From: BJHQ01 sp964654285
GTDB taxonomy: Bacteria; Planctomycetota; UBA11346
Length of the DNA stretch: 64,000 bases
Direction of reading: 5' to 3'
Assembly: GCA_964654285.1 (NCBI GenBank)
Contig: CAZZJC010000004.1
Coordinates: 1-64,000 of the forward strand
How positions within the stretch are numbered: position 1 is the stretch's first letter; every line of letters starts with the position of its first letter. The notes under the pieces are model-generated. The model was not told the DNA's origin. It saw only the letters and a program-made list of their open reading frames with translations, and did not search any database. Shown piece after piece: positions 45,129 through 53,792 of this stretch. Position numbers and translations under genes: made by a program.

Positions 45129-46292
45129 ATGACCGCACCCAGGATGGACAAAACGCGCATCATCGTCGTCGAAGGGGTCGGCAGTTCCATTGCGACGGGG
45201 GTCTCCGCCTATGTCCGGCGCCAACGTCTGCCCTGGAAGATCATCGTCTATGATGAGGAGCACTGGAAGAACCTGTGCCTCTCGCCAGTGCCGCCGTCGT
45301 TCGACGGCGTGATCGGCCGCCTCATCTACCATCTGCCGGCTGCGTGGGCCGTGAAACCCCTGCCCTGCGTCGCCTTGCAGGCGGCCCCGCATGCCGGACC
45401 GCAGGTGGTACGGATCGGATGGTCCGATGCCGCGGTCGGACGGCTCGCCGCCCGGCATTTCCGCCGCCTTGGCTACCGGCGGGTCGCCACGGTCAGCAAA
45501 TGGAACCACGCGATCCGTGCGCGACGCTTTGCCGCATTCCTGGCCGAGGCCGCCAGGCTGGGGATGGAGACCATTCGCCTGCTCCCCCCCGACGGGAGTC
45601 CGCCCGCCCAGGCGGAACGGGCTCTGGCCGACGCCCTCCTCGCCCAGCCTGCGCCGCTGGGGGTCTTCCTCCACCAGGACCGTGACGCGGTCTGGTTCCT
45701 CAGCTCCTGCATCTCCTGGGACGTCCCCGTGCCCGCCCGGGTCGCCATCCTCGGTGTGGACGATACGCCGATCTGCCAGTCGACGGTTCCGGCCATATCC
45801 AGCATCGTCTGGCCCTGGGAGGCGATGGGGACCGCCATGGCTCTGCAGATGCACCGCCTGCTCAACGGCCTGCCTGGCGGCGGCGAGATCGAGATCGAGC
45901 CGCAACGCGTGGCCAACCGCGCCTCCACGCCTCCGGTCGCATCGCCGGATCCGGTCGCCGACCGCATCCGGATCCTCCTCGACCGCCGTCCGCAGGCCGA
46001 ACACCGGATGGCCGACCTCGCCCGCGCGGTGGGGCTCTCCCCCTCGCAACTGCAGCGGCGCTTCCGGGAGGCCTACGGCAACCCCGTCATGCGCCATCTG
46101 CGCGAGAACCGCTGCCGTCTGGCCCAGGAGCTGCTGACGACCACCGACCTCGATCTGGCCGCCATCGCCCGACGTTGCGGCTTATCGGACGCCGGGCATC
46201 TCTGGCGGATGTTCCAGCGGGCCGGCCTGCTCGCACCCATGGCCTACCGCAGGATCCGCACCACGCCGCGCTCCGAAGCACCGCCGCATTGA
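45129..46292 (+). CDS. XylR-like transcriptional regulator (LacI-type sensor + AraC HTH)
   Basis: A 387-residue regulator: a periplasmic-binding-protein-like ligand domain (about 1-270, with GVSAYVRRQRLPWKIIVYD, WSDAAVGRLAARHFRRLGYRRVATV and VPARVAILGVDD) followed by two AraC helix-turn-helix motifs (about 285-380). This architecture matches XylR-type activators of sugar use. It is divergent from the giant secreted protein gene across about 150 bases and probably controls it. ATG 45129 is my choice; ATG 45105 would add eight residues. The sugar is not deducible. Confidence 0.85.
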   Translation: MTAPRMDKTRIIVVEGVGSSIATGVSAYVRRQRLPWKIIVYDEEHWKNLCLSPVPPSFDGVIGRLIYHLPAAWAVKPLPCVALQAAPHAGPQVVRIGWSDAAVGRLAARHFRRLGYRRVATVSKWNHAIRARRFAAFLAEAARLGMETIRLLPPDGSPPAQAERALADALLAQPAPLGVFLHQDRDAVWFLSSCISWDVPVPARVAILGVDDTPICQSTVPAISSIVWPWEAMGTAMALQMHRLLNGLPGGGEIEIEPQRVANRASTPPVASPDPVADRIRILLDRRPQAEHRMADLARAVGLSPSQLQRRFREAYGNPVMRHLRENRCRLAQELLTTTDLDLAAIARRCGLSDAGHLWRMFQRAGLLAPMAYRRIRTTPRSEAPPH

Positions 46293-46917
46293 GGAAAGCG
46301 CGCAGGAAATCGGCCATGGGCGAAGGGATGTCCAGCGACCCGCGAGCACATGCGAGCGAACCCGCGAGCGCATGCGAGCGAACCCGCGAGCACACCGGTT
46401 CATGGAATCCCCGTCCCCCCGCCAGGGCGAGCGGTTCGGACAGCATGCGAATCATCGCCGTGCGGTTGGAGGTTGCGTGGATTGGGACGCGAGGGGAAGC
46501 CAATCGCCTGGAATTGTCCTCGGCTCCGCCACCTCGCCCGGCTGGCGGGACCGAGACGCACCTGCCAGTCAGGGTATGAGGTTTGCCCACTGTGTTTGGT
46601 AATGCACCTCCATCTCGCCGGGCCTACGGTCGCCCGGCATGCCTGCCGCCGCCTCGCCCGATCCGTTGGCCGCCCTGCCCGCCATCGGTGCGCCCTACCC
46701 GGCACCGGATGCCGCCGGGCCCGGGTTGGAGGTGACGGCCGAGCCCCCCGGGGAACTTCCCGTGGCGCGTCCCGGCGGTGGTCCCGGGACGCTTCCCGCG
46801 ACGCTTCCCGCGACGCCTCCTGGGGAGCTTCCCGCCATTCGCCGCATCCCCGTTACTCCGCGCCCTGCGGTTGCGACGGTGGCGGCGCCCACTGGCGGTA
46901 TTCCCAATGTCCGCCGC
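46293..46917. other. Repeat-rich border region of the island
   Basis: About 625 bases with no gene I can support. It contains a 22-bp tandem repeat (46339-46394), the 48-base direct repeat 46381-46428, and a 12-bp tandem (ACGCTTCCCGCG, about 46789-46824) that makes a Pro-rich open frame starting at 46639 look gene-like. That frame then runs antisense through the next gene, so I do not call it. Confidence 0.55.
46339..46428. repeat. 22-bp tandem repeat and left copy of the island-flanking repeat
   Basis: Two full units of CCCGCGAGCRCATGCGAGCGAA (46339-46382) and a partial third run into the 48-bp block 46381-46428, which matches 59175-59222 at 46 of 48 positions in the same orientation. Confidence 0.75.
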
Positions 46918-47601
46918 TCATGGCTGGGCGATCTCAAAGCACGACATCCAGGCATGGTAGGCCGACATGGGTTTCCCCTGCTTGGTGGGCACTACCGGCT
47001 TGAGCTTGTCCGTGTCCATGTCGAACAGCATGACGCCGACGCCGTGCTGGGCGAAGGTTTCGGCAACCTGGGTGATGTGCTTGGCCTTCGTCGCGGGAAA
47101 GACGGCGGTGACGCGGGGGGCGTAGCTGCGGCAGACCAAGGTCTGGAACAGGCAGCGCTTCCAGTCGTCGAGCTTCAACTCGAAGGCCCACAGGTCGGGG
47201 CGCTCGATGCGGCCCAGATCAACGACGCGCAGGGTGTTCTCGGCATCGGCGCAAACGGCGCCGATGCGCTCCAGCGGGTGGATGATGCGGCGGGTCCGGG
47301 GGAGGGTGACGGCAGCGGCCTGGGCCAGGTCTGCGAGGGCGATGGTCTGGTCGCGCTCCAGCACGGTCAGCACGCGGGCGATGTGCGAGACCGGGATGCG
47401 GATGCCAGCGTAGATGCCCGGCAGCGTCCGCTTGGCCTGTTTGGCGCCCTTCACCCCGATGAAATCGGGGCGGCCCTGGCTGAAATCAACCTCAGCGGCG
47501 ACCCGGTCAAAGGCCTCCAGCGGCTTGTCGCCGGCCTTCAGGACGGCGCGAAAGCGCCGGCCCATCCGGGCTTCGGTCAGCGTTTCAGAGCTTGATGGCA
47601 T
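46918..47601 (-). CDS. HTH + PD-(D/E)XK-like nuclease domain protein
   Basis: A 227-residue protein ending the operon. The first part (about 60-135) resembles a winged-helix DNA-binding region (VSHIARVLTVLERDQTIALADLAQAAAVTLP). The second part carries a restriction-endonuclease-like core: RPDLWAFELKLDDWKRCLFQ, with Asp and the E-x-K pair, followed by an alternating beta/alpha pattern (RVTAVFPATK, GVGVMLFD). That suggests a DNA nuclease, or a binding protein derived from one. It overlaps the upstream 400-residue gene by 17 bases. I do not recognise a named family. Confidence 0.72.
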   Translation of the reverse strand: MPSSSETLTEARMGRRFRAVLKAGDKPLEAFDRVAAEVDFSQGRPDFIGVKGAKQAKRTLPGIYAGIRIPVSHIARVLTVLERDQTIALADLAQAAAVTLPRTRRIIHPLERIGAVCADAENTLRVVDLGRIERPDLWAFELKLDDWKRCLFQTLVCRSYAPRVTAVFPATKAKHITQVAETFAQHGVGVMLFDMDTDKLKPVVPTKQGKPMSAYHAWMSCFEIAQP

Positions 47602-48787
47602 CGCGATGAATCCTGAGCGCGTGCCGCCAGCTTTCCAGATGGCCGGCCGGCCGGCGATTCTCGAAGGGGATTCCTTTCTTTTCGATGGCCAGGCCAAGGG
47701 CTAAACCCTTGACCAGCAAGCGTTCGATCGCTTCTAGGCGGTCGGCGGGCGAAGCCGCTGCCGTGATGGGGGCCAGCGCTCGACCGATGCTGGCCCAGTG
47801 GTGCTGGGTGCTGGTGGTCGGAGTCCATGCCCCTTCTTCGGGAACCGTAGCATCGAACGGGGTGCCGCTACGCGCCTGGGGGTATAGGCCAACTGCCTGA
47901 ATGGAGGTCACCTCGGGCGTCACGAGCAGCGAGTCGAAGAGCGGTGCCGAAGTATAGCGCAGGCGTGCCCTGCCCCCACCCGTCGAGGGCATCCAGTTCT
48001 GTCGTTGGAAGTAGCGCAGCTTCTGGTGCCAGCCACACGCCGATGCCTGAGCGCCGGCAGCCTGCCCCAGAACGCCCACCATATCGGTGTAGCCAAGAAT
48101 GACCCGGAGCCCGTCGAGATTCCCCAAGACATGGCAGCACCACAACAGGTTGGCCAAGGCCCGTTCCTCGAACACGGGCGTGTATCCCTGGTTCAGCCGC
48201 TCCACGATCAGGTACACCCCAGCCGGCGCCGGCTCCAGCCCACGAAGCCGGTCCACGAACTCGCGCACCGATTCGGTGCGCTGCAAGGCATCCTCGCGGA
48301 CGATCAGGCTGATCAGCAGCGGCTCGGGCCGCTTCGTGTCGACATGATGTTCGCACGCCTCCTCGGCCATCATGTAGGCGATCTGGGCGTAGGGATCACG
48401 ATCCAGCGCGGTGATCGGGATGCTGGGGGCGATGACCGTCGTGACGTGTCGTTGGTACTGCCAATCCAGCGCGGCGCGAACGATCCGCTGCGTCTCCCGC
48501 AGGGTGAACGACGCCGGTTTGAGCGCCTTGGCTGGATACCACCCGTGGGAGCCCAGGTGGGTCTGACGGGCGCCCGTCATTACCGAGACATACAACTGCG
48601 GATCGATCATCACCTCGGCTCCATTCCGCGCCGCCTTGCAGGCGGCGATCAGGGCATCGAGGTCAGCAGGTTCCTCGTTCGCCGGGCTGAGGATGGCACC
48701 GCCGATGTGACCGGCACGGAGCGCATCCGCGACAATGGCGCCCGACACGCCACCCTTGCGGGATCCGCACTGGGCAAAGACGGTCAT
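47585..48787 (-). CDS. Unknown 400-residue alpha/beta (TIM-barrel-like) protein
   Basis: A soluble protein with an N-terminal MTVFAQCGSRKGGV segment and regularly spaced beta strands (GGAILSPAN, GAEVMIDPQLY, VTTVIAPSIPI, LLISLIVRED, GVYLIVERLN, LRVILGYTD), each followed by a helix, which suggests a TIM-like barrel. Cys7, Cys231 (SACGWHQ) and several His could bind metal. A similarity to tRNA-guanine transglycosylase-like barrels is possible but unproved. It starts within the TGA of the kinase gene (ATGA at 48784-48787) and overlaps the PD-(D/E)XK-like gene by 17 bases, so it is almost certainly made with both. The function is unknown. Confidence 0.75.
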   Translation of the reverse strand: MTVFAQCGSRKGGVSGAIVADALRAGHIGGAILSPANEEPADLDALIAACKAARNGAEVMIDPQLYVSVMTGARQTHLGSHGWYPAKALKPASFTLRETQRIVRAALDWQYQRHVTTVIAPSIPITALDRDPYAQIAYMMAEEACEHHVDTKRPEPLLISLIVREDALQRTESVREFVDRLRGLEPAPAGVYLIVERLNQGYTPVFEERALANLLWCCHVLGNLDGLRVILGYTDMVGVLGQAAGAQASACGWHQKLRYFQRQNWMPSTGGGRARLRYTSAPLFDSLLVTPEVTSIQAVGLYPQARSGTPFDATVPEEGAWTPTTSTQHHWASIGRALAPITAAASPADRLEAIERLLVKGLALGLAIEKKGIPFENRRPAGHLESWRHALRIHRDAIKL

Positions 48788-49794
48788 GGCTGCACCCCCA
48801 ACCGTGTCGCTACGCCGCGTAGAGCCGACTCGATCTGTCCAAGGCGGGCGTAACGCAGGGACATGTCGGTGTCGATCATCCGCATGATGATCTCAGCGAA
48901 GGCCCGGTCCACCTCGACATCGCCATCCGCCAGCGGTGTCGGCCGCTCACGGAAGCGACGACGCACATCGGTCACGGTGCGACCTGCCAAACGGGCGTTG
49001 TACGGATGCCGCGCTGACAGCGCCTCGTAGAGGACCAACCCCAAGGAGAACTCGTCGGCGCGGAAGTCCACCCGGTCGCGGAGTTCAGGGTCGTTGATCT
49101 CGGGCGCGGCGAAGGCAGGCGTGCCCAGCCATGCCCCCGTTTCGGTGATGGTATCGCCTTGCAGATCCAGGGCCAAGCCGAGGTCGATCAGCACGAATCG
49201 GCCATCCTCCCGGCGGATGATGTTGTGCGGCTTGATGTCGCGGTGCACCACGTCCTTGGCCCATAAGGCGGCGATGGCATCCATCATATGGAGCGCTAAG
49301 CGCACAACCTCGGTCTGGGGCAGTCGCTGCTGACCGCGAGCCAGCAGGTCGTTGAGATCCTGGCCATCGACCCAGGCCTCGGCGTACACCAGATACCGAC
49401 GCCCATGGTCGGTGATGAGACGTATCCGCTCGCCGCCGATGGTGACGACCGGCACCAGGCTGGGGGCCGAGATCGAGGCCAGCAGATCGACTTCCCGCCG
49501 TAGGCGAGCCGGGATCAGATCCGACCAGCTCTCCTCGGTTTCGTCCGGCTGGTCCTCGATGGTCGCGGTCGATGCCTGGGGATCGACCACGACGGTGCTG
49601 GCCTGAGCATCGACGGCCGGCGGATCCGGATCACGGTCGGGCAGCAGCACCTTGAGCGCCACGGTAGTGCCGTCGAGTTGCGCCTTGAACACCTGCTTCT
49701 GGCCGCCCGAGGTGATCTCCTGAACCCCGGTCGCCATCGGCAACAGGCGGTGGATGTCGATCTCGGTCAAGCTGGGGACGCGGGCTGGGCTCAT
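48784..49794 (-). CDS. Ser/Thr protein kinase in the restriction operon
   Basis: A 336-residue Hanks-type kinase: N-lobe with Gln-rich glycine loop (GGQKQVFKA) and ATP lysine in VALKVL, an acidic insert of about 45 residues (PDRDPDPPAVD to TEESW) between strands, catalytic HRDIKPHN, and DLG instead of DFG. APE-type segment FAAPEI and a full C-lobe are present, so it is probably active. No membrane segment. It overlaps the hsdS stop (ATGA at 49791-49794) and the next gene's start. Location in a type I restriction-modification operon suggests a regulatory or abortive defence role. Confidence 0.88.
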   Translation of the reverse strand: MSPARVPSLTEIDIHRLLPMATGVQEITSGGQKQVFKAQLDGTTVALKVLLPDRDPDPPAVDAQASTVVVDPQASTATIEDQPDETEESWSDLIPARLRREVDLLASISAPSLVPVVTIGGERIRLITDHGRRYLVYAEAWVDGQDLNDLLARGQQRLPQTEVVRLALHMMDAIAALWAKDVVHRDIKPHNIIRREDGRFVLIDLGLALDLQGDTITETGAWLGTPAFAAPEINDPELRDRVDFRADEFSLGLVLYEALSARHPYNARLAGRTVTDVRRRFRERPTPLADGDVEVDRAFAEIIMRMIDTDMSLRYARLGQIESALRGVATRLGVQP

Positions 49795-51533
49795 CGGGCG
49801 GTACCCTTGCTGGCAACATAACGTGTCCCGCGTTTTTGTCCTTCGACCTTGGCTGCGCCCTCGGCGACCAGGCGTTGCAGCAGCGGGCGGACGGCGGCGG
49901 CGGCAAGGCCGGTGGCGACCTGGGCGTCGGCACTGGCGAGGCTGCCCTGGGTGCGGAGGGCGGACAGCAGGGTGACGTAGGGGTCGACCGCTTGAGAAGG
50001 AACAGGATGGACAGGATGGGCAGGATGGGCGGTTGCCTGCATCCTATCCATCCTGTTCACCGTGTTCCTGCTGCGGGTGCGCGGGGCGGCGCTGGCCTGG
50101 GCGCGGGCGGCACGGATGCGGTCGAGCAGGACCGAGGCGGGTTCGTCGGCGGGGTCCTGGGGGACCAGTTCGCCACGGAAGGCGGTGGCGAGGGCCGACT
50201 GATCTAGGCTAGAGCATCTGGTGAGCGCAACCTGAACGATGGTCCTCAGTTCTTCGATGCGACGCATCTGGCGGTCGATGATCTCGACGATCAGGCGCTG
50301 CTCCTCGATGGGCGGCAGCCCGACGTGGAAAGACACGATCTCGGGGAAGTAGACCGTCTTGTGGGCTGATCCCTTCGAGAACCGCAGGAGAGCCTGGTAC
50401 TCGGCCATCAGCAGGTACTTCAACCAATGCGGATTGAGAGCGCTGGTGCATGTCCAGTTGACGAAGTCTTGGCTGGTCGCCATCGGGCATCCGAAGACGG
50501 TCACATACCCGATCGACGCAGCCGTTCGGCACAGGCAGACGGTGCCAGCAGGCAGCAGGCGGGCCGCCGAGTTTGCCAGTCCAAGCTGGTTGGTGTTTAT
50601 CGTCGTCTTCTCGATGACGCGTCCATGGTTGTCGCGCGCATCTGGGATGCTGACCCACGGGACATCGCCGCCCCACCACTCAGGGTGTTGCCTGCTCGGC
50701 GTATGGCCGGATTCAAGACGAGCGACGTCAATCAAGGGAACCCACTGCCAGCCAATCGGCAGCTCCGTTCCAGGATCACCGACGGCAAGAGCGTAATCGC
50801 CTGGACTGATCACATCCGAACGGCTGCCGTACCGAGCCGGGCGCGGAGGTGTCTCGATTGACGCAAGTGCGATGGAAACGGAGGTCTGTTTGGCTTTTGA
50901 CGCCCGCCACTCCGCCGTCAGTTCCCCTCGGAACGCCGCCGCGAGGACGGACTGCCGGTAGTGGTCGAGGAGGGCGGGGATGGCGGCCAGCGCCTCGCGG
51001 GCGAGGCGGGTGCGGGACTGGAGGGCGTCGAGCTTGGCGACGATGCGGCGCTGCTCTGCTTCGGGTGGAACGGGGATGGCAAATCCGAGTATTTGCTCTT
51101 TGGTTAGCGCCTGTCGAGTCGCGCCAGACTCCTCGTCGTTGATCAATGCCTGCATAGACGGTGAGGCCAAGTACTTGGCAATGAAACGCGGATCGACGCC
51201 ATTGGCTGTTCTGATGATTGAAACGTGCTGGTTCACCCTTGCGCCGGCAAGATCCGCAGGGGCGAGTGTCACCCGGCCTATGGATGCACCGGTGATGTTG
51301 AGTAAGACATCATCAGCTTGAACAGCTACGCCAGACAGTGCAGCGGCTTGATCATCATTGATGAAAGCAAGGCCATCACGCTTGAATCCAGCGAAGTGAA
51401 CATTCATTGATCGGATCAATGGTGTCCCGGTGGCAGCGTACGACTCACCTCCGCCCTTCGGCGTGGCGCCACTCCCCACCTTTGTCGTAATGTCGGCAAG
51501 AGGAGCTTCCACCCAACCGTTATCCAGATTCAT
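49791..51533 (-). CDS. hsdS: Type I restriction-modification specificity subunit with C-terminal winged helix
   Basis: HsdS of 580 residues. Two target-recognition domains (about 5-190 and 240-440) each end in a helical conserved region (IPVPPEAEQRRIVAKLDALQ and LPPIEEQRLIVEIIDRQMRR), and AAFRGELTAEW and AFRGELVPQDPADEPAS follow, as in EcoR124-type proteins. After a linker encoded by CAGGATGG-type repeats (AHPAHPVHPVP), an extra C-terminal winged-helix-like domain of about 60 residues (LLQRLVAEGAAKVEGQKRGTRYVA) is present, which standard HsdS lacks. It overlaps hsdM and the kinase gene by ATGA. Confidence 0.93.
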   Translation of the reverse strand: MNLDNGWVEAPLADITTKVGSGATPKGGGESYAATGTPLIRSMNVHFAGFKRDGLAFINDDQAAALSGVAVQADDVLLNITGASIGRVTLAPADLAGARVNQHVSIIRTANGVDPRFIAKYLASPSMQALINDEESGATRQALTKEQILGFAIPVPPEAEQRRIVAKLDALQSRTRLAREALAAIPALLDHYRQSVLAAAFRGELTAEWRASKAKQTSVSIALASIETPPRPARYGSRSDVISPGDYALAVGDPGTELPIGWQWVPLIDVARLESGHTPSRQHPEWWGGDVPWVSIPDARDNHGRVIEKTTINTNQLGLANSAARLLPAGTVCLCRTAASIGYVTVFGCPMATSQDFVNWTCTSALNPHWLKYLLMAEYQALLRFSKGSAHKTVYFPEIVSFHVGLPPIEEQRLIVEIIDRQMRRIEELRTIVQVALTRCSSLDQSALATAFRGELVPQDPADEPASVLLDRIRAARAQASAAPRTRSRNTVNRMDRMQATAHPAHPVHPVPSQAVDPYVTLLSALRTQGSLASADAQVATGLAAAAVRPLLQRLVAEGAAKVEGQKRGTRYVASKGTAR

Positions 51534-53349
51534 GCCCCCAACCCCCGCTGCACCGCTTCCATCTCCTGCATGGCCAGCTTGAGCTTCGCCATGATCTCGT
51601 CAGCGATCTCGTTCGGCGGCGGCAGGTCGTCGGGGTCGATGGCGTTGTCGTCCTTGAGCCAGGCGAGGTCGAGGTTGTCGCCGCGCTCGGCAATCTCGGC
51701 ACGGGTGAACTTCCGGAACCGGCCCTCCGGCCCCTGGTCACGCCGGCGCATCAGGGCATTAGACATGGGAACAGGATGGCCAGGATGGACAGGATGCGAA
51801 GCTGACTTCCTGCCTTTATCCTGCCCATCCTGCCGCCCATCCTGCCCATCCTGCCCATCCTGCCCATCCTGCCCATCCTGCCGCCCATCCTGTCCATCCT
51901 GCCCATCCTGCCCATCCTGCCCATCCTGCCGCCCATCCTGCCCATCCTGCCCATCCTGCCCATCCTGCCCATCCTGCCCATCCTGNNNNNNNNNNNNNNN
52001 NNNNNNNNNNNNNNNNNNNNNNNNNNNNNNNNNNNNNNNNNNNNNNNNNNNNNNNNNNNNNNNNNNNNNNNNNNNNNNNNNNNNNGCCCATCCTGCCCAT
52101 CCTGCCCATCCTGCCCATCCTGCCCATCCTGCCCATCCTGCCCATCCTGCCCATCCTGTTCCTGCTTGCCCCAATACACGTTCTCGAAGTCGGTGAAGTG
52201 CTCGCGGGTGAAGGGCGTGCGCTTGCCGAAGGACGGCATGTTGGCGCGCATGTCGTACACCCACACCGCATCCGTGTTATCCGTATCCGTCTCGCCCCGT
52301 GAAAAGAACAGGACATTCGTCTTCACGCCCTGGGCGTAGAAAATGCCGGTGGGCAGACGCAGGATGGTGTGCAGCCGGCACTTGTGCATCAGGTCGCGGC
52401 GGATCTTCACGCCATCGCCATCGGCGAAGAGGACATTGTCGGGCAGCACGACGGCGGCGCGGCCACCGGGTTTCAGGCAGCGGTAGATGTGCTGGAGGAA
52501 CGCGAGCTGCTTGTTGCTGGTCGGGTAGGTGAAGTCGTCGCGGGTCGGCAGTCCGCCGCCCTTCTTGGTGCCGAATGGCGGATTGGTCAGGATCAGGTCG
52601 GCCTTGGGCAACGTCGCACCGGTGGGCGACAGCGCATCGCCCAGCTTCAATTGGCCCTCGACCTGGTGCAGCAGGGCGTTCATCAGCAGCAGGCGGTGGG
52701 TGTCCGGCACCAGCTCGACGCCGACATAGGCCTGCTTGCGCTGAAACTCCTGCTGGCGCTCGTTCAGGTCGAAGAGGTTGTCGGTGTGCTTGCGGATGAA
52801 GCGGTCGGCGGCGATGAGGAAGCCGCCGGTGCCCATGGCCGGGTCCTGGATGACCTCGCCAGCCTGGGGCTGCATCAGCGCCACCATGCTGTCGATGAGC
52901 GGGCGCGGCGTGAAGTACTGCCCGGCGCCGCTCTTCTTCTCGCTGGCATTTCGTTCCAACAGGCCTTCGTAGCAGTTGCCCAACCCCTCCTCTTGAGCCG
53001 AATACCAATCCAGGGCGTCGATGTCGTCGATCAGTTTCTTGAGGTCTTTGGGCTTTTGGATGAAGGTGCCTGCGTTGGCGAAGATGGCGGCGACCTGCCG
53101 ATCCTTGGACTTTCCCAGTTCGATGAGCAGGGTGCGGTAGAAGTCGAGGACATCGCCTTCGTTCTTGCTCTTCAAGTCAATCCAGCGTCGGCCCCTGGTT
53201 ATCCGCTCCTCGGTCTTGGTCTCCTGCGCCATCTTGAGGAAGAGCAGGTAGGTCAGTTCGGTGACATAGGCCTGGTAGGTGACGCCGTCGTCGCGGAGGA
53301 CATGGCAGAGGGACCAGAGACGGGCGACGATGTCGGAGGTGCTGGGCAT
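51530..53349 (-). CDS. hsdM: Type I restriction-modification N6-adenine methyltransferase, split by an assembly gap
   Basis: HsdM. The N-terminal helical domain (about 1-130) precedes the methyltransferase core: SAM-binding DPAMGTGGF near 170 and catalytic NPPFG near 256. At residue about 397 the reading enters a translated QDG minisatellite, the sequence breaks at 100 N, and the same QDG reading resumes beyond the gap in another frame. It then continues into a typical HsdM C-terminus (EGRFRKFTRAEI, LAWLKDD, DDLPPPNEIADEI) and stops at 51530. With a correct gap length the two halves would join in frame, so I call one gene. The interval is 1820 bases, not a multiple of three, as drawn. Confidence 0.85.
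51820..52158 (-). repeat. 9-bp minisatellite (CAGGATGGG) inside hsdM
   Basis: About 17 visible units lie left of the gap and 8 right of it. Some units carry an extra CGG, giving QDGR, so every visible length change is a multiple of three. The array is interrupted by the gap at 51986-52085 and its true copy number is unknown. Confidence 0.9.
51986..52085. other. Assembly gap (100 N)
   Basis: Exactly 100 N inside the minisatellite, a placeholder for an unknown number of repeat units rather than a measured length. Confidence 0.98.
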
Positions 53350-53792
53350 CAGAAGCCTTTTCGAACAGGAACAGGATGGACAGGATGCACAGGATGGGAA
53401 TCGGGGCGATAGACCCGCCGGATTTCCACTTTGGGTCGCCCAAAGTTCACGACAAGGCCGTTCGGCAACCGGCTGACCTTGAGGTAGTTGATGGCCTGGG
53501 CGAGATGCTCAGGGGCGATACCCTGTACGGCTTTTACCTCGATGAGCAGACGGTCTGCGACCATCACATCGGCTCGGTAGCTACCCACCGGCTGGCCTCG
53601 AAAGAAGATCTGAAACGGAACCTCTCGCTGGACCTCAAGACCTTGCTGCTGAAGCGCGACAACCAGCGATGCCGTGTAGACGGATTCGAGAAAACCATGC
53701 CCCAGTTCATTGTGAACTGAGAAACAACAGCCAATCACGGCCTCTGTCAGCGGATCATCGGGTCGGTTCCCTATCCTATCCATCCTGTCCAT
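53349..53792 (-). CDS. GxxExxY protein (PD-(D/E)XK-like)
   Basis: A 147-residue protein with the GxxExxY signature GHGFLESVY and a short nuclease-like core, YRADVMVADRLLIEVKAV, followed by QAINYLKVSRLPNGLVVNFG. The family is often annotated as a PD-(D/E)XK superfamily member with unknown function. Both ends (MDRMDRIGN and HPVHPVHPVPV) are translations of the CAGGATGG-type repeats, so the true limits are uncertain. Its stop overlaps the hsdM ATG by one base (TGATG), and its start overlaps the DUF1016 gene by 17 bases. Confidence 0.85.
   Translation of the reverse strand: MDRMDRIGNRPDDPLTEAVIGCCFSVHNELGHGFLESVYTASLVVALQQQGLEVQREVPFQIFFRGQPVGSYRADVMVADRLLIEVKAVQGIAPEHLAQAINYLKVSRLPNGLVVNFGRPKVEIRRVYRPDSHPVHPVHPVPVRKGF

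Noticed and set aside
46639..47595. Pro-rich plus-strand open frame
   Set aside because: It begins in a 12-bp tandem repeat and then runs antisense through the PD-(D/E)XK-like gene, which has overlapping neighbours and a clear start.
51820..52158. CRISPR array
   Set aside because: The units are 9 bp with no spacers, and no cas genes are present.
51530..53349. hsdM as a frameshifted pseudogene
   Set aside because: The frame difference between the halves coincides with the assembly gap, and the QDG reading continues on both sides, so an artefact of gap length is more likely.
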